A stretch of DNA of 64,000 nt, taken from positions 119,843-183,842 of the IMG/VR virus record IMGVR_UViG_3300009126_000404. One strand, written 5' to 3'. Within the stretch, counting starts at the first letter, position 1. Each line of letters begins with the position of its first letter. Positions 34,315-43,025 of this stretch are shown here, one piece after another. Source of the stretch: a virus. The notes beneath the pieces are model-generated. The model did no database searches, was not told where the DNA came from, and saw only the letters and a program-made list of their open reading frames with translations. Both the position numbers and the translations under genes were made by a program.

Positions 34315-34902
34315 TTAAAATTGAACTGTTATTCCAAATCCTAATTCTGTATCAGTTGATTCCCAATCATTGTTTAATGATTTAGTTAATTTTGCTGATA
34401 ATGAAGTAGATTCAGTTAACGCCAATGATGTACCAATATTAATATGTGGTGCATCTTTGCTTATATCAAAATAATCTCCTTCTGTAGATTTTAGTCTATA
34501 GCCAACTTCAGCATAAGGTTTTATAAGACCTAAGTCAATATTTGCACCTGCTGAAGGTGTCCAATGAATCTCAGATTTAGCAAATGTATCACCCCAATTA
34601 TACTCAACTTCACCGTCTACATATCCTGTAATACGACCTACTGGTATATCAAGAGTTTTACCGGCCGCAAGTCTATAATCACGGTTAGTGCCGTTATCAG
34701 TTAGTCCTGCTCCAATATCCAACACTTTGCCTATTGAATATACATCTAATGATCTAGATGTATCGTTTGTTGATAATTCATACCCAATATGAGTACTCTC
34801 AACAGCAGTTGAGATAGAAGTATTATCAAAATTTGCGGCGTTGGCCACACTAGCTAGAGCGACAGCAAATGCCGCCGAAATGATAGTCTTTAGCTTTTTC
34901 AT
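34315..34902 (-). CDS. Outer-membrane beta-barrel protein with signal peptide
   Basis: The ATG at 34902 is followed by a clear Sec signal peptide (MKKLKTIISAAFAVALASVA, cleavage after ANA), preceded by a GGA site. The 195-residue precursor then shows alternating beta strands (TGYVDGEVEYNWG, PYAEVGYRLKS) and ends GFGITVQF, with the C-terminal Phe typical of BAM substrates. It looks like an 8-10-strand porin-like barrel. A phage-coded outer-membrane protein could modify the host surface, for example against superinfection; this is inference. It follows the tmRNA and has its own terminator. Confidence 0.75.
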   Translation of the reverse strand: MKKLKTIISAAFAVALASVANAANFDNTSISTAVESTHIGYELSTNDTSRSLDVYSIGKVLDIGAGLTDNGTNRDYRLAAGKTLDIPVGRITGYVDGEVEYNWGDTFAKSEIHWTPSAGANIDLGLIKPYAEVGYRLKSTEGDYFDISKDAPHINIGTSLALTESTSLSAKLTKSLNNDWESTDTELGFGITVQF

Positions 34903-34975
34903 ATATTTTTCCTTTTTTTGAAATATCAAGTGTGTGTTTTGTGTGTGATTATATTGCTACGTGCTTTATAATATA

Positions 34976-35336
34976 GTAAGTTGATTCTGTTGCCAGGCTC
35001 AACTTACAAAACCCCTACATACCTAAATTAGGCTGCCATTGCCATTTCTGGCTCATAATTGTTATTTGCAATTATAAATTTCTTCGCGGTAACGGCGCTT
35101 AGATCCCGACAACTCCACTAAACCTATTAAATACCAGTCGAACCTATTTCAGCCCCATCAAAAACACTTTACAAGCAGTGACTTTACTTATCCTGTCTAT
35201 TACTACGGCGTTTCGCCATTTGTACATTGTAGTAACTCTGTCCTTTATGTGTTGTCTCATCTATAAAGTGTTTTTGGTGGAGCTGCTCGGTACCGCCCCG
35301 AGGTCCTGAATATCGTTGAGTTCGTTTCAACATTGC
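34976..35336 (-). ncRNA. ssrA: Permuted two-piece tmRNA
   Basis: The acceptor piece comes first (about 35336-35275) with T-arm CTCGG/CCGAG and 3' end CAGCTCCACCA. An intervening segment bounded by AAAACACTTTA and TAAAGTGTTTT, which can pair, would be removed. The coding piece begins at 35156 with GGGGCTGAAATAGGTTCGAC; GGGGCTG pairs with CAGCTCC of the acceptor piece. The tag frame (35069-35028) reads ANNNYEPEMAMAA then TAA. This is the alphaproteobacterial arrangement. The coding piece's 3' limit is set at the GTAAGTTGA/TCAACTTAC hairpin and is approximate. Its partner SmpB is not in the window. Confidence 0.9.
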
Positions 35337-35341
35337 TCTTT

Positions 35342-35374
35342 TATTTATGATAACACAAAACTAGTGTATGTCAA
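35342..35374 (-). promoter_or_regulatory. Overlapping sigma70 and late promoter of tmRNA
   Basis: TTGACA (inside the last iscU codons)-N16-TATCAT overlaps CATAAATA; both predict a start near 35336-35340, the likely 5' end of the tmRNA precursor. Confidence 0.65.
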
Positions 35375-35777
35375 CCGGTTTAGCGTTTATTTGTGCAGGT
35401 TCTAGGGTTTTTTTCTGGTAATCAGCTATTGCGGCCTTAATTGAGTCTTCCGCAAGTACACTACAATGAATTTTAACTGGTGGTAAAGCAAGTTGCTCTA
35501 CAATATCTGTATTCTTAATCTTTTTTGCTTCATCTAGTGTTTTACCTATGAGAACGGTAGTAACCATACTAGATGCCGCTATTGCTGAGCCACAACCGTA
35601 TGTTTTAAACTTTACATCTTCAATTATATCATCTTTAACTTTAATTTGTAGTTTCATAACGTCACCACAAGATGGTGCACCAACCATTCCGGTTCCTACA
35701 TCTACATCTTTAATGTCCATTTTACCTACATTTCGTGGGTTTTCGTAATGGTCTAAAACTTTCTTTGAATATGCCAT
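35361..35777 (-). CDS. iscU: IscU Fe-S cluster scaffold
   Basis: 138 residues. All three ligand cysteines are present: GAPSCGD, YGCGSAIAAS and the LPPVKIHCS motif that is bound by HscA in bacteria. Asp after the first Cys is kept. The protein assembles [2Fe-2S] clusters from sulfur given by IscS. It has a late promoter and AGGAG site, and its end holds the -35 of the tmRNA promoter. The phage IscS, ferredoxin and reductase genes are elsewhere in this window. Confidence 0.93.
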   Translation of the reverse strand: MAYSKKVLDHYENPRNVGKMDIKDVDVGTGMVGAPSCGDVMKLQIKVKDDIIEDVKFKTYGCGSAIAASSMVTTVLIGKTLDEAKKIKNTDIVEQLALPPVKIHCSVLAEDSIKAAIADYQKKTLEPAQINAKPVDIH

Positions 35778-35802
35778 ATTTTCTCCTATCCTATACGAAT
35801 AG

Positions 35803-35810
35803 TATTTATC
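35803..35810 (-). promoter_or_regulatory. Late promoter GATAAATA of iscU
   Basis: GATAAATACTATT lies 25 nt before the ATG at 35777, followed by AGGAG. Confidence 0.6.
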
Positions 35811-36343
35811 TAGATTGATGCAAAGACGTTGTCGGGTGTAGTTACAATATATGGATCTGGGTCTTTTTCTGAACTATCTGGCTCTACAAACATTTTTTCA
35901 ATTACGCCATTGTTTACAATCATTGCATAACGTCTACTACGCATATTAAAACCTACAACTGACATGTCAATTAACATACCCATTTCTTTAGTAAATTCAC
36001 CATTTCCATCTGGGATTACTTTAACATTCTTAAGTTTATTGGCATCACGCCATGTATTCATAACAAATGAGTCATTTACACTAATACAATATATGTCATT
36101 TATTCCATTAGCATAAAAATTTGGTGCTTTTGCTTCAAATCCTGGTAACTGATAAGTAGAACAAGTAGGTGTAAACGCCCCTGGTAAACTAAACACTACA
36201 ACTTTTTTATTTAAAAAAATTTCATCTGTTGTAAGATCTGCCCATGTTGATGGCAACATCTCACATGAATTAGGTTCAGCTGAATTACTTGGAACTCTAA
36301 CTTTGAATGTAACTGATGGAACAGTACTATTTTCTTTTGTCAT
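35810..36343 (-). CDS. Peroxiredoxin, Prx5/AhpE-like
   Basis: 177 residues. The peroxidatic Cys lies in PGAFTPTCS, the Prx5 signature; the Arg of the active site is in the later MRSRRYAMIV strand. Prx5-type enzymes reduce peroxides using thiols. It may protect Fe-S and radical enzymes in infection, which is inference. It has a perfect sigma70-type promoter and is divergent from the plus-strand block. Confidence 0.88.
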   Translation of the reverse strand: MTKENSTVPSVTFKVRVPSNSAEPNSCEMLPSTWADLTTDEIFLNKKVVVFSLPGAFTPTCSTYQLPGFEAKAPNFYANGINDIYCISVNDSFVMNTWRDANKLKNVKVIPDGNGEFTKEMGMLIDMSVVGFNMRSRRYAMIVNNGVIEKMFVEPDSSEKDPDPYIVTTPDNVFASI

Positions 36344-36371
36344 TACTATATCCTTTCTATTAATTATGTAT

Positions 36372-36400
36372 ATTATATGCTAAATCATCACGTTTGTCAA
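36372..36400 (-). promoter_or_regulatory. Consensus promoter TTGACA-N17-TATAAT
   Basis: Both hexamers match consensus exactly. It points at the peroxiredoxin gene, about 28 nt upstream of the ATG. Confidence 0.8.
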
Positions 36401-36408
36401 GTATTTTG

Positions 36409-36416
36409 AATAAATA
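36409..36416 (+). promoter_or_regulatory. Late promoter AATAAATA for plus-strand block
   Basis: AATAAATAGTTAT lies 8 nt before ATG 36425, divergent from the peroxiredoxin promoter. Confidence 0.5.
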
Positions 36417-36424
36417 GTTATATT

Positions 36425-36745
36425 ATGCTAGAACAACAAACACTCCAATTTCAACAATTTATAGAACCATTAATAGGTTTAGGTATTACTGCGGTAGTAG
36501 TATTGTGGCTTAAAGAAGCTGTAGGTGACATTGTAGCCAGTATACGTTGGAAAATGAAACCAGGTTTTGAACCAGGTGACGAAGTATATTTAGACAGTGA
36601 AAGAGCAACAATTATTAGTATAGGATGGAGAGAGACCATATTTGAGATAGATAATGGTAGAGGTAAAGTATGGAGATACATTTACAATAAACGAATGCCT
36701 ATACATAAACTAGAGAAAGTAATTGTTGATAAAAAGACAAAATAA
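36425..36745 (+). CDS. MscS-like mini membrane protein
   Basis: 106 residues. One hydrophobic helix (residues 13-30, LIGLGITAVVVLWLKEAVG) is followed by a small beta domain KPGFEPGDEVYLDSERATII that resembles the beta domain after the pore helix of small mechanosensitive channels. The gene opens the only plus-strand block. Whether it forms a channel is unknown. Confidence 0.55.
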   Translation: MLEQQTLQFQQFIEPLIGLGITAVVVLWLKEAVGDIVASIRWKMKPGFEPGDEVYLDSERATIISIGWRETIFEIDNGRGKVWRYIYNKRMPIHKLEKVIVDKKTK

Positions 36746-36753
36746 ACTAGTAT

Positions 36754-38151
36754 ATGAAAAAATACAATACAAAAGAACTACAACAAAAAGATTGGAATCA
36801 CAATATTCATCCTTTTACGGATTTTTCCAATCGTAACCCTGCATTAATAGTATCATCGTCAGATGGTAATTATGTATATGACAGTGATGGCAATAAGTAT
36901 TTAGACGGTGCGGCTGGACTGTGGTGTGTAAACATTGGCTATAATCATCCTGTAATGAAAAAAGCAATTGCTGATCAGCTTGATGAAATACCTTATTATT
37001 CAACATTTGGATCAACAGTTTGTCCACCATCTATAGAACTTGCCGCAAAACTTGCAGAACTAGCACCTGGGGATTTAAATCATACATTTTTTGGCACAGG
37101 TGGATCAATGGCAAATGATACAGCAATACGTATTATACATTTTTACTTTAATAAACTTGGTAAGCCAACTAAGAAAAAGATTATCTCACGTGTAGATGGA
37201 TATCATGGCAGTACATATATGGCTATGACATTAACAGGCGTAAAATTTGACCATATTGGGTTTGATCTTGCTCCTGATTTAGTACATTATATATCATGCC
37301 CTAACAGTTATAGAAGAATTGAAGGTAACAATCCAACTAATGTTCGGTTAGTAACATTTTGTAATGAATTAGTAGAAGAATTTGAGAACAAAATACTTGA
37401 ACTAGGACCTGATAATGTTGCGGCATTTATAGCTGAACCTATCATGGGTGCAGGTGGTGTTATTGTTCCTCCACCGGGCTATCATAGAAGAATGAAAGAA
37501 GTATGTGAGAAATACGATATTCTTTATATTGCAGATGAAGTAGTAACTGCATTTGGTAGACTTGGACATTGGTTTGCATCTGAATCAGTATTTGGTATGG
37601 TGCCTGATATTATTACATGTGCTAAAGGAATATCATCAGCATACATTCCACTATCAGCAACTATATTGTCAGATAAAATTTACGATGTAATTAGTGATGG
37701 ACCACAAGAAGATGGAGCATTATTTACTCATGGATTTACATATGCAGGACACCCTGTTGCGTGTGCGGCTGGACTTGCTAACATTAAAATAATGGAAGAC
37801 GAAAAAATACTAGAACATGTACGTGAAGTTGGCCCATACTTTGAAGAACAACTAAAACAAATGAGTAAACACTCTATAGTTGGTAATGTGCGTGGTAGTC
37901 ATTATATGTTATGTATGGAACTAGTTAAAACAAAAGAAACTAAAGAATCATTTGATAGTAGTATTAAAGTTTGTGATAGGGTTGCTAAACACGCCCAAAG
38001 TCATGGCTTAATGATTAGATCAGTTGGAAATCATCTTGTTTTATCACCACCATTAACACTTACTAAAGAAAATATAGATGAAATAATAACAACATTAGAT
38101 GCAAGTTTTAGTGCTACTGAAAAAGAATTAATAGACGAGAGAATAAGATGA
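36754..38151 (+). CDS. Class III PLP-dependent aminotransferase
   Basis: 465 residues, full length. Fold-type I motifs are clear: GAAGLWCVNIGYNHP, FFGTGGSMANDTAIR, VDGYHGST, IADEVVTAFGRLG with the PLP-binding Asp, and the Schiff-base Lys in TCAKGISS. The closest families are omega-amino acid:pyruvate or taurine aminotransferases, judged by eye. It overlaps the next gene by ATGA. The amine substrate cannot be fixed from sequence. Confidence 0.88.
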   Translation: MKKYNTKELQQKDWNHNIHPFTDFSNRNPALIVSSSDGNYVYDSDGNKYLDGAAGLWCVNIGYNHPVMKKAIADQLDEIPYYSTFGSTVCPPSIELAAKLAELAPGDLNHTFFGTGGSMANDTAIRIIHFYFNKLGKPTKKKIISRVDGYHGSTYMAMTLTGVKFDHIGFDLAPDLVHYISCPNSYRRIEGNNPTNVRLVTFCNELVEEFENKILELGPDNVAAFIAEPIMGAGGVIVPPPGYHRRMKEVCEKYDILYIADEVVTAFGRLGHWFASESVFGMVPDIITCAKGISSAYIPLSATILSDKIYDVISDGPQEDGALFTHGFTYAGHPVACAAGLANIKIMEDEKILEHVREVGPYFEEQLKQMSKHSIVGNVRGSHYMLCMELVKTKETKESFDSSIKVCDRVAKHAQSHGLMIRSVGNHLVLSPPLTLTKENIDEIITTLDASFSATEKELIDERIR

Positions 38152-39179
38152 CTACAAATATACAAGAATTAACTATCCCAGATTATGAACGAGTAATCCA
38201 TGCTACAAACAGTGACACTGGATTAGATTGTTTAATAGCAATTCATTCTACAAAACTAGGACCAGCTATAGGTGGTTCACGATTTTGGCAATACGAAAAA
38301 ACACATGATGCTATAGAAGATGTATTAAAACTATCAAAAGGCATGACATATAAAAATAGTCTTGCTGGATTAAACGCCGGAGGAGGCAAAGCGGTTATCA
38401 ATTTGCGTAATGCAGAAAAAACTCCTGCTCTATTAAGAAGTTTAGGAGAAGTTGTAGATGCATGTAACGGTAGATATCTTACAGCAGAAGATGTAGGAAG
38501 TTCTCCAGCTGATATGCAAATAATCAATGAAATGACTAAACATGTTTTATTAACAGACAGAGATCCAAGCCCTGCAACTGCATTCGGAGTAATAAGGGGA
38601 ATGGAAGCTTCAGTTAATTTCCTAAGACAAGAAATGGCTCCTGGGCAAAGTTTAAAAGATTTACATATTTCTATTCAAGGACTAGGCCATGTAGGAATGT
38701 CACTGGCCAGAATGTTACATGATAAAGGTGCAATACTAACAGTTACAGATATAAATAAAGACAAATGTTTGGAAGTAAAAGAAAAGTATGACGCTTCAAT
38801 TGTAGAACCCGATGATATATATGATGTTGAGTGTGATATTTTTGCTCCGTGTGCATTAGGTGGGTCAGTTAATAAGGAAACTGTTGAAAGATTACGATGT
38901 AAAATCTTGTGTGGTGCCGCTAATAATCAATTATGTGTTTCAATGGTTGGTTATGCATTAAAAGATAAAGGAATTATAAATGTTCCAGATTTTCTTGTTA
39001 ATGCAGGTGGAGTAATTGACGCATATAAAGACTTTAGTCGTCTACCTTCAGATTTTCATGTAGCAAATATGATTGATGGAATCTATGATAGAGCTTTAAT
39101 ATGTTTAAAAATTGCAGCAGACAGCGATGTTCCAACAAATTTAATAGCCGAGCAAATGGCTGAAAAACGATTAAAATAA
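38148..39179 (+). CDS. Leu/Val/Phe-type amino-acid dehydrogenase
   Basis: 343 residues. The catalytic Lys lies in GMTYKNSLAGLNAGGGKA, the Rossmann motif is GLGHVGMSLA, and FAPCALGGSVN and NAGGVID complete the leucine dehydrogenase pattern. It converts branched or aromatic amino acids to keto acids with NAD(H) and ammonium. Together with the aminotransferase it could couple amino transfer to regeneration of the keto acid or amino donor. Confidence 0.85.
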   Translation: MTTNIQELTIPDYERVIHATNSDTGLDCLIAIHSTKLGPAIGGSRFWQYEKTHDAIEDVLKLSKGMTYKNSLAGLNAGGGKAVINLRNAEKTPALLRSLGEVVDACNGRYLTAEDVGSSPADMQIINEMTKHVLLTDRDPSPATAFGVIRGMEASVNFLRQEMAPGQSLKDLHISIQGLGHVGMSLARMLHDKGAILTVTDINKDKCLEVKEKYDASIVEPDDIYDVECDIFAPCALGGSVNKETVERLRCKILCGAANNQLCVSMVGYALKDKGIINVPDFLVNAGGVIDAYKDFSRLPSDFHVANMIDGIYDRALICLKIAADSDVPTNLIAEQMAEKRLK

Positions 39180-39193
39180 ACGAACACAAATTA

Positions 39194-39201
39194 ACTAAAT
39201 A
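39194..39201 (+). promoter_or_regulatory. Late promoter-like ACTAAATA
   Basis: ACTAAATA ends 7 nt before the lipase ATG at 39209. Confidence 0.4.
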
Positions 39202-39208
39202 CATTATA

Positions 39209-39991
39209 ATGAAATACAATATAAATTGGCAATTAGCAGAACTATGTGGAAATATTTCTAAAATAGTATATAACGATCTTAATACAGTAACTGAATACTT
39301 AAAAACTAATAAAATTAAATATTCAAGTATAAAGATGTTTGATAATGATAATGCCGAAGGCTATGGAATAGTAATGCATGATTATATTATTTTAGCATTT
39401 AGAGGAACTGGTGCTAAAGATGATGGTGAATTTTCTATATCCGCGGCTTTTAAAGATTTTCTTGCTGATATTAAAGCATGGCCATCTGAAAGTGAAACAC
39501 AAGGTAATGTTCATTCTGGATTTAAAACAGAATTAGATAAACTATGGCCGCAAGTTACTAAATGGTTAGGAAAAAAATACAAAACTAAAAAAGTTGTAAT
39601 AACTGGACACAGTTTAGGTGCCGCAATGGCAACTATATGTGCTAGTAGATTACATGAACTTGATGCAGACTTAGTTTTATATACATTTGGATCTCCAAGA
39701 GTTGGAGATGGTTATTGGGCTAAACAATTTGATGATATTGAGGCTTATCGTATTGTAAATAACAATGACCTTATTTGTAGAGTACCACCATTTGGATATT
39801 ATACACATATTGGGCAACTTCATTATATAACATATGATCTTAAAATTAAAACAAATATGACACCGTGGCAACGGTTTATTGATAGAGTTAGAGGTACATT
39901 AAAGGCATTTAGTAAGTTTCAAATGTTTGATGCTATATATGACCATCCTGGAAATCAGTATGTTAAGAAAATTAAGAAAGCTCGTAAATAA
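39209..39991 (+). CDS. Class 3 lipase, alpha/beta hydrolase
   Basis: 260 residues. The nucleophile elbow is GHSLGAAMA, the oxyanion FRGTGA segment lies upstream, and the triad Asp and His lie in VNNNDLICRVPP and the THIGQLHYI region. This suits fungal-type class 3 lipases, which appear in several large phages. No signal peptide is seen, so it would act inside the cell, possibly on membrane lipids at lysis. It converges on and overlaps the minus-strand gene by 20 bases. Confidence 0.85.
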   Translation: MKYNINWQLAELCGNISKIVYNDLNTVTEYLKTNKIKYSSIKMFDNDNAEGYGIVMHDYIILAFRGTGAKDDGEFSISAAFKDFLADIKAWPSESETQGNVHSGFKTELDKLWPQVTKWLGKKYKTKKVVITGHSLGAAMATICASRLHELDADLVLYTFGSPRVGDGYWAKQFDDIEAYRIVNNNDLICRVPPFGYYTHIGQLHYITYDLKIKTNMTPWQRFIDRVRGTLKAFSKFQMFDAIYDHPGNQYVKKIKKARK

Positions 39992-40952
39992 TTTGTGTGT
40001 GGTCATTTCCACGCACCCATGTACCCTCTAAACTTTTAATAACACATTTCCCTTTAAATTTTTTAACAGTTAATTCTAACTGCTCGTCACTACCAACTAA
40101 ATCAGCTTTTAGTATATCATAACAAGGCACTTTGTTCTTATCTAATGCAAGTATAATCATATGTTCAAGTCCATTGTGACGCCAATTGTAACCTATACGT
40201 GTATCTTCACCTTTTATAAATCCATCATAACGCACTACATCCCAAAATACAAATTTAATATTTTCTGGATCGGCTTTTAGTACTTTTTCATTATCAGTTT
40301 CTACTATAGTTATTCCATTTGCCACTACAGCATGTCCATCAAATACTATGCTATTACTTTGTGCTAAATGAATAAATTGTTCGTTATATATTTCCCAACC
40401 ATTAATATCTTCACCTTGAGAATTTTTATATGTAACTATACCTTTGTGTACTATTACATTAACTCTTAATCCTCTACTAATAGGTTGTACCGCGGCCGGA
40501 TACTTACTAAATGTTTTATAATCACCTGAAGTAGGATTACTTATTGGATAAACCATTATTAATCCAGGCCACACACGATTTATTGTTTCTGGTTCCAATC
40601 CTAAATCTAATTCTTGCTTTAACAGACTAAGAAATAAGCCAGCATCACGCTCATCTATATGATTCATTGCCATATTACAAGAAAAGAGTTTTTCTTTTTC
40701 ACTATATTTTTCGTCAATTATGTCGACTAAAAGATGTAAGAACTTTGTTAAACCCATACCAAATTGTTTACCATGTCGTCTTGGAACAAAATCTTGCATT
40801 CCAAAATCAATCCATGGGTTATATGCTATAGTTATTATTCGTTTTAATATAGGTTCTTTATGATATGTGGATAAAAGCTCAAACTTCTCTTCTTGCGTCT
40901 CAAAGTGTTGCAATTTAGATATTAATTCAGATAATAGGTGTACCTTGCTCAT
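39972..40952 (-). CDS. Degenerate T4-ligase-like protein lacking catalytic Lys
   Basis: 326 residues. The N-terminal part matches T4 DNA ligase style (AYNPWIDFGMQDF; ETINRVWPGLIMVYP). At motif I, where ligases have K-x-D-G-x-R, it reads PISRGLR after AAVQ, so the adenylated Lys is Ile and the Asp is Arg. Motif III is FDGHAVV instead of DGE, and motif IV-like FVFWDVVRYDGF remains. It is therefore unlikely to seal nicks; it may bind DNA or have another role. The window also has an intact ligase at 51.3 kb. Confidence 0.65.
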   Translation of the reverse strand: MSKVHLLSELISKLQHFETQEEKFELLSTYHKEPILKRIITIAYNPWIDFGMQDFVPRRHGKQFGMGLTKFLHLLVDIIDEKYSEKEKLFSCNMAMNHIDERDAGLFLSLLKQELDLGLEPETINRVWPGLIMVYPISNPTSGDYKTFSKYPAAVQPISRGLRVNVIVHKGIVTYKNSQGEDINGWEIYNEQFIHLAQSNSIVFDGHAVVANGITIVETDNEKVLKADPENIKFVFWDVVRYDGFIKGEDTRIGYNWRHNGLEHMIILALDKNKVPCYDILKADLVGSDEQLELTVKKFKGKCVIKSLEGTWVRGNDHTQIIYELS

Positions 40953-40957
40953 ACAAC

Positions 40958-40965
40958 TATTTATC
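40958..40965 (-). promoter_or_regulatory. Late promoter GATAAATA, 5 nt before ATG
   Basis: GATAAATA-GTTGT-ATG with no Shine-Dalgarno sequence; predicted leaderless. Confidence 0.65.
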
Positions 40966-40980
40966 TAGTTAAGTATGTAG

Positions 40981-42045
40981 TTATTTTATTGTTGTTGATT
41001 CGTATGTGTGGTTATATTGATTATTAACCATTATGAATGTTGCACATCGCATTAGATGTTTAAGACGCTGTGCGCCTGCGTATGTGCATGTACTACGCAC
41101 TCCGCCTAGTATATTTTGAGTAGTTCCTTCTATTGGTCCTCTGTACGGAACAAGAACTTCTCTTCCTTCGCTACTTCTGTAGTCTTTAAGTCCACCAAAG
41201 TGTAATTTATTTGCCGCATCACTACTCATTCCGTAAAATTGTATAAATTTTTCACCATCTCTAGTAACCGGATTACCACCACCTTCATCATGTCCTGCAA
41301 ACATTCCGCCTAACATTACAAAGTCGGCTCCGCCAGCAAATGCTTTAGCCACATCACCAGGACAAGTACAACCGCCGTCAGCGATAATATGTCCACCAAG
41401 CCCGTGTGCCGCATCTGCACATTCAATAACTGCTGATAATTGTGGATATCCAACACCAGTTTGTATACGTGTTGTACATACTGATCCTGGTCCAATACCC
41501 ACTTTAACAATGTCAGCTCCATTAAGAATTAATTCCTCAGTCATTTCGCCTGTAACTACGTTACCTGCAATGATTACTACGTGTGGATATTTATTTCTAA
41601 ACTTTCTAACAAAATTACTGAACCGTTCACTATAACCATTTGCTACATCAATACAGACATACTTTAGATTATCACCAACTTGTTGATATACTCCATTAAA
41701 CTTTGCTAGGTCAGTATCAGATATACCAATACTCATTGCTACATGTTCTCGTCTGGTATTAAAATAATCAACTAACTCGCTTACTGCTAATGTTTTAACA
41801 AGGCATGTAAACATATGCTGTTCAGCAAGTTTATCAGCCATTTCCAATGTACCTACGCCATCCATATTACTTGCCATAATTGGAATACCACGATAATGCC
41901 TGTAATTGTCTACAGTTTTACCTTCATAATTACGAAATTTAAAACCACGTTCTAAATCTACATCTTTACGTGAACCTAATGTACTACGTTTTGGACGAAT
42001 TAATACATCACTATAATCATATTTTGTATCATTTTCAATTCTCAT
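40981..42045 (-). CDS. guaC: GMP reductase
   Basis: 354 residues from ATG 42045; a GTG two codons earlier is an alternative. The loop [20 protein letters not shown] holds the catalytic Cys and the GMP-reductase-type TGVG-Y-P-Q sequence, and FYGMSS follows. The CBS domains of IMP dehydrogenase are absent. GMP reductase turns GMP into IMP, so the phage may redirect guanylate toward adenylate, fitting an AT-rich genome. It is the last gene of the hsp20-clpS operon. Confidence 0.85.
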   Translation of the reverse strand: MRIENDTKYDYSDVLIRPKRSTLGSRKDVDLERGFKFRNYEGKTVDNYRHYRGIPIMASNMDGVGTLEMADKLAEQHMFTCLVKTLAVSELVDYFNTRREHVAMSIGISDTDLAKFNGVYQQVGDNLKYVCIDVANGYSERFSNFVRKFRNKYPHVVIIAGNVVTGEMTEELILNGADIVKVGIGPGSVCTTRIQTGVGYPQLSAVIECADAAHGLGGHIIADGGCTCPGDVAKAFAGGADFVMLGGMFAGHDEGGGNPVTRDGEKFIQFYGMSSDAANKLHFGGLKDYRSSEGREVLVPYRGPIEGTTQNILGGVRSTCTYAGAQRLKHLMRCATFIMVNNQYNHTYESTTIK

Positions 42046-42448
42046 TTTCACACACCCTTTTTCTTAAATCTGTTGTACTAAATCTATGGTCTCTTTTATT
42101 AAAATGAATTTGTATATCCCTTGATTTACAAATTTCTTTACCAGTGAAATCTTTTGTTCTATATTCTTCACCTAATATTCTAATATTAATTGGATACATA
42201 GATATTATATCTTGTAAATCTTTTTCAGTTTGGTATGGTATTATTTCATCAACATACTTTACAGCACTTAATTGAGCATGTCTTTCTACTAAACTTTGTA
42301 TAGGCTTGTTTTTTTCTGGCCTATCAATACTTGGATCAACTTGTAATCCAACAATTAAATGATCACAAGTATTTTTTGCTTCTCTTAACATCTCAATATG
42401 CCCTGAATGAAGTAAATCAAATGTTGAACAAGTAAATCCTATTTTCAT
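42035..42448 (-). CDS. Cytidylyltransferase-like nucleotidyltransferase (TagD family)
   Basis: 137 residues. HSGH near residue 16 and [10 protein letters not shown] at the C-terminus are the HxGH and RxSTT motifs of the cytidylyltransferase superfamily, closest in length to glycerol-3-phosphate cytidylyltransferase or HldE-C-type enzymes. It could activate a sugar or polyol phosphate. It overlaps guaC. Confidence 0.8.
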   Translation of the reverse strand: MKIGFTCSTFDLLHSGHIEMLREAKNTCDHLIVGLQVDPSIDRPEKNKPIQSLVERHAQLSAVKYVDEIIPYQTEKDLQDIISMYPINIRILGEEYRTKDFTGKEICKSRDIQIHFNKRDHRFSTTDLRKRVCENEN

Positions 42449-43014
42449 AATCCTAATATTCCGTATGCTTCATATGGAAGCCAATGTGTTTTCATTCGTT
42501 CTGGATGCCATAATACAGTTATTATATTATCTAATTTCCAACTCTCACAATATCCATACTCATCTGTTGCTAAACATGTTGCTCCAGGTGGAATTTTACT
42601 TAGCACCTCTTCATGCCTACTGCAAACTTCAACACTACTATCCTTATAGTTTACACTATGATCATGTGCATGTCTACCATTTTTTTCTAAAGTTCCGCCA
42701 AGTGCTACCGTCAGAAATTGGCATCCTCGGCTAATACCTAATATTGGCTTATCATAGAGTTTTGCTAAATCTAACGTGTGCTTTTCTACCCGTAAACGAT
42801 TTTCATTGTATTGCCAACTATTTGGCATCATACTATTACCACCTGTAAATACCACTAAGTCACTATCAACTACTGTACTTGTTTTATAATGTTCTAAGTG
42901 ATTAGGAATGGGTTGTAACGTATGACCCGAAAACATTTCATAAAATCCATGATCAATGCTGTCATACGGTCCATTTTGAAATTCAATCACACGTTGCGTG
43001 ATTGCTATATTCAT
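42445..43014 (-). CDS. Class I glutamine amidotransferase-like, peptidase C26
   Basis: 189 residues. The nucleophile Cys is in GISRGCQFL and the His/Glu pair in WHPERM, giving the class I triad. The N-terminus NIAITQRV and the short length resemble C26 gamma-glutamyl hydrolases such as PuuD. It is coupled by ATGA to the cytidylyltransferase. Confidence 0.75.
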   Translation of the reverse strand: MNIAITQRVIEFQNGPYDSIDHGFYEMFSGHTLQPIPNHLEHYKTSTVVDSDLVVFTGGNSMMPNSWQYNENRLRVEKHTLDLAKLYDKPILGISRGCQFLTVALGGTLEKNGRHAHDHSVNYKDSSVEVCSRHEEVLSKIPPGATCLATDEYGYCESWKLDNIITVLWHPERMKTHWLPYEAYGILGL

Positions 43015-43025
43015 TATTTAATATT

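Noticed and set aside
34976-35007. Terminator after the tmRNA
   Set aside because: GTAAGTTGA/TCAACTTAC is a good hairpin but lacks a T run, and it more likely belongs to the tmRNA coding piece.
35361-35777. NifU or SufU as identity of the scaffold
   Set aside because: The LPPVKxHCS motif and length are those of IscU; no NifU C-terminal domain or SufU insertion is present.
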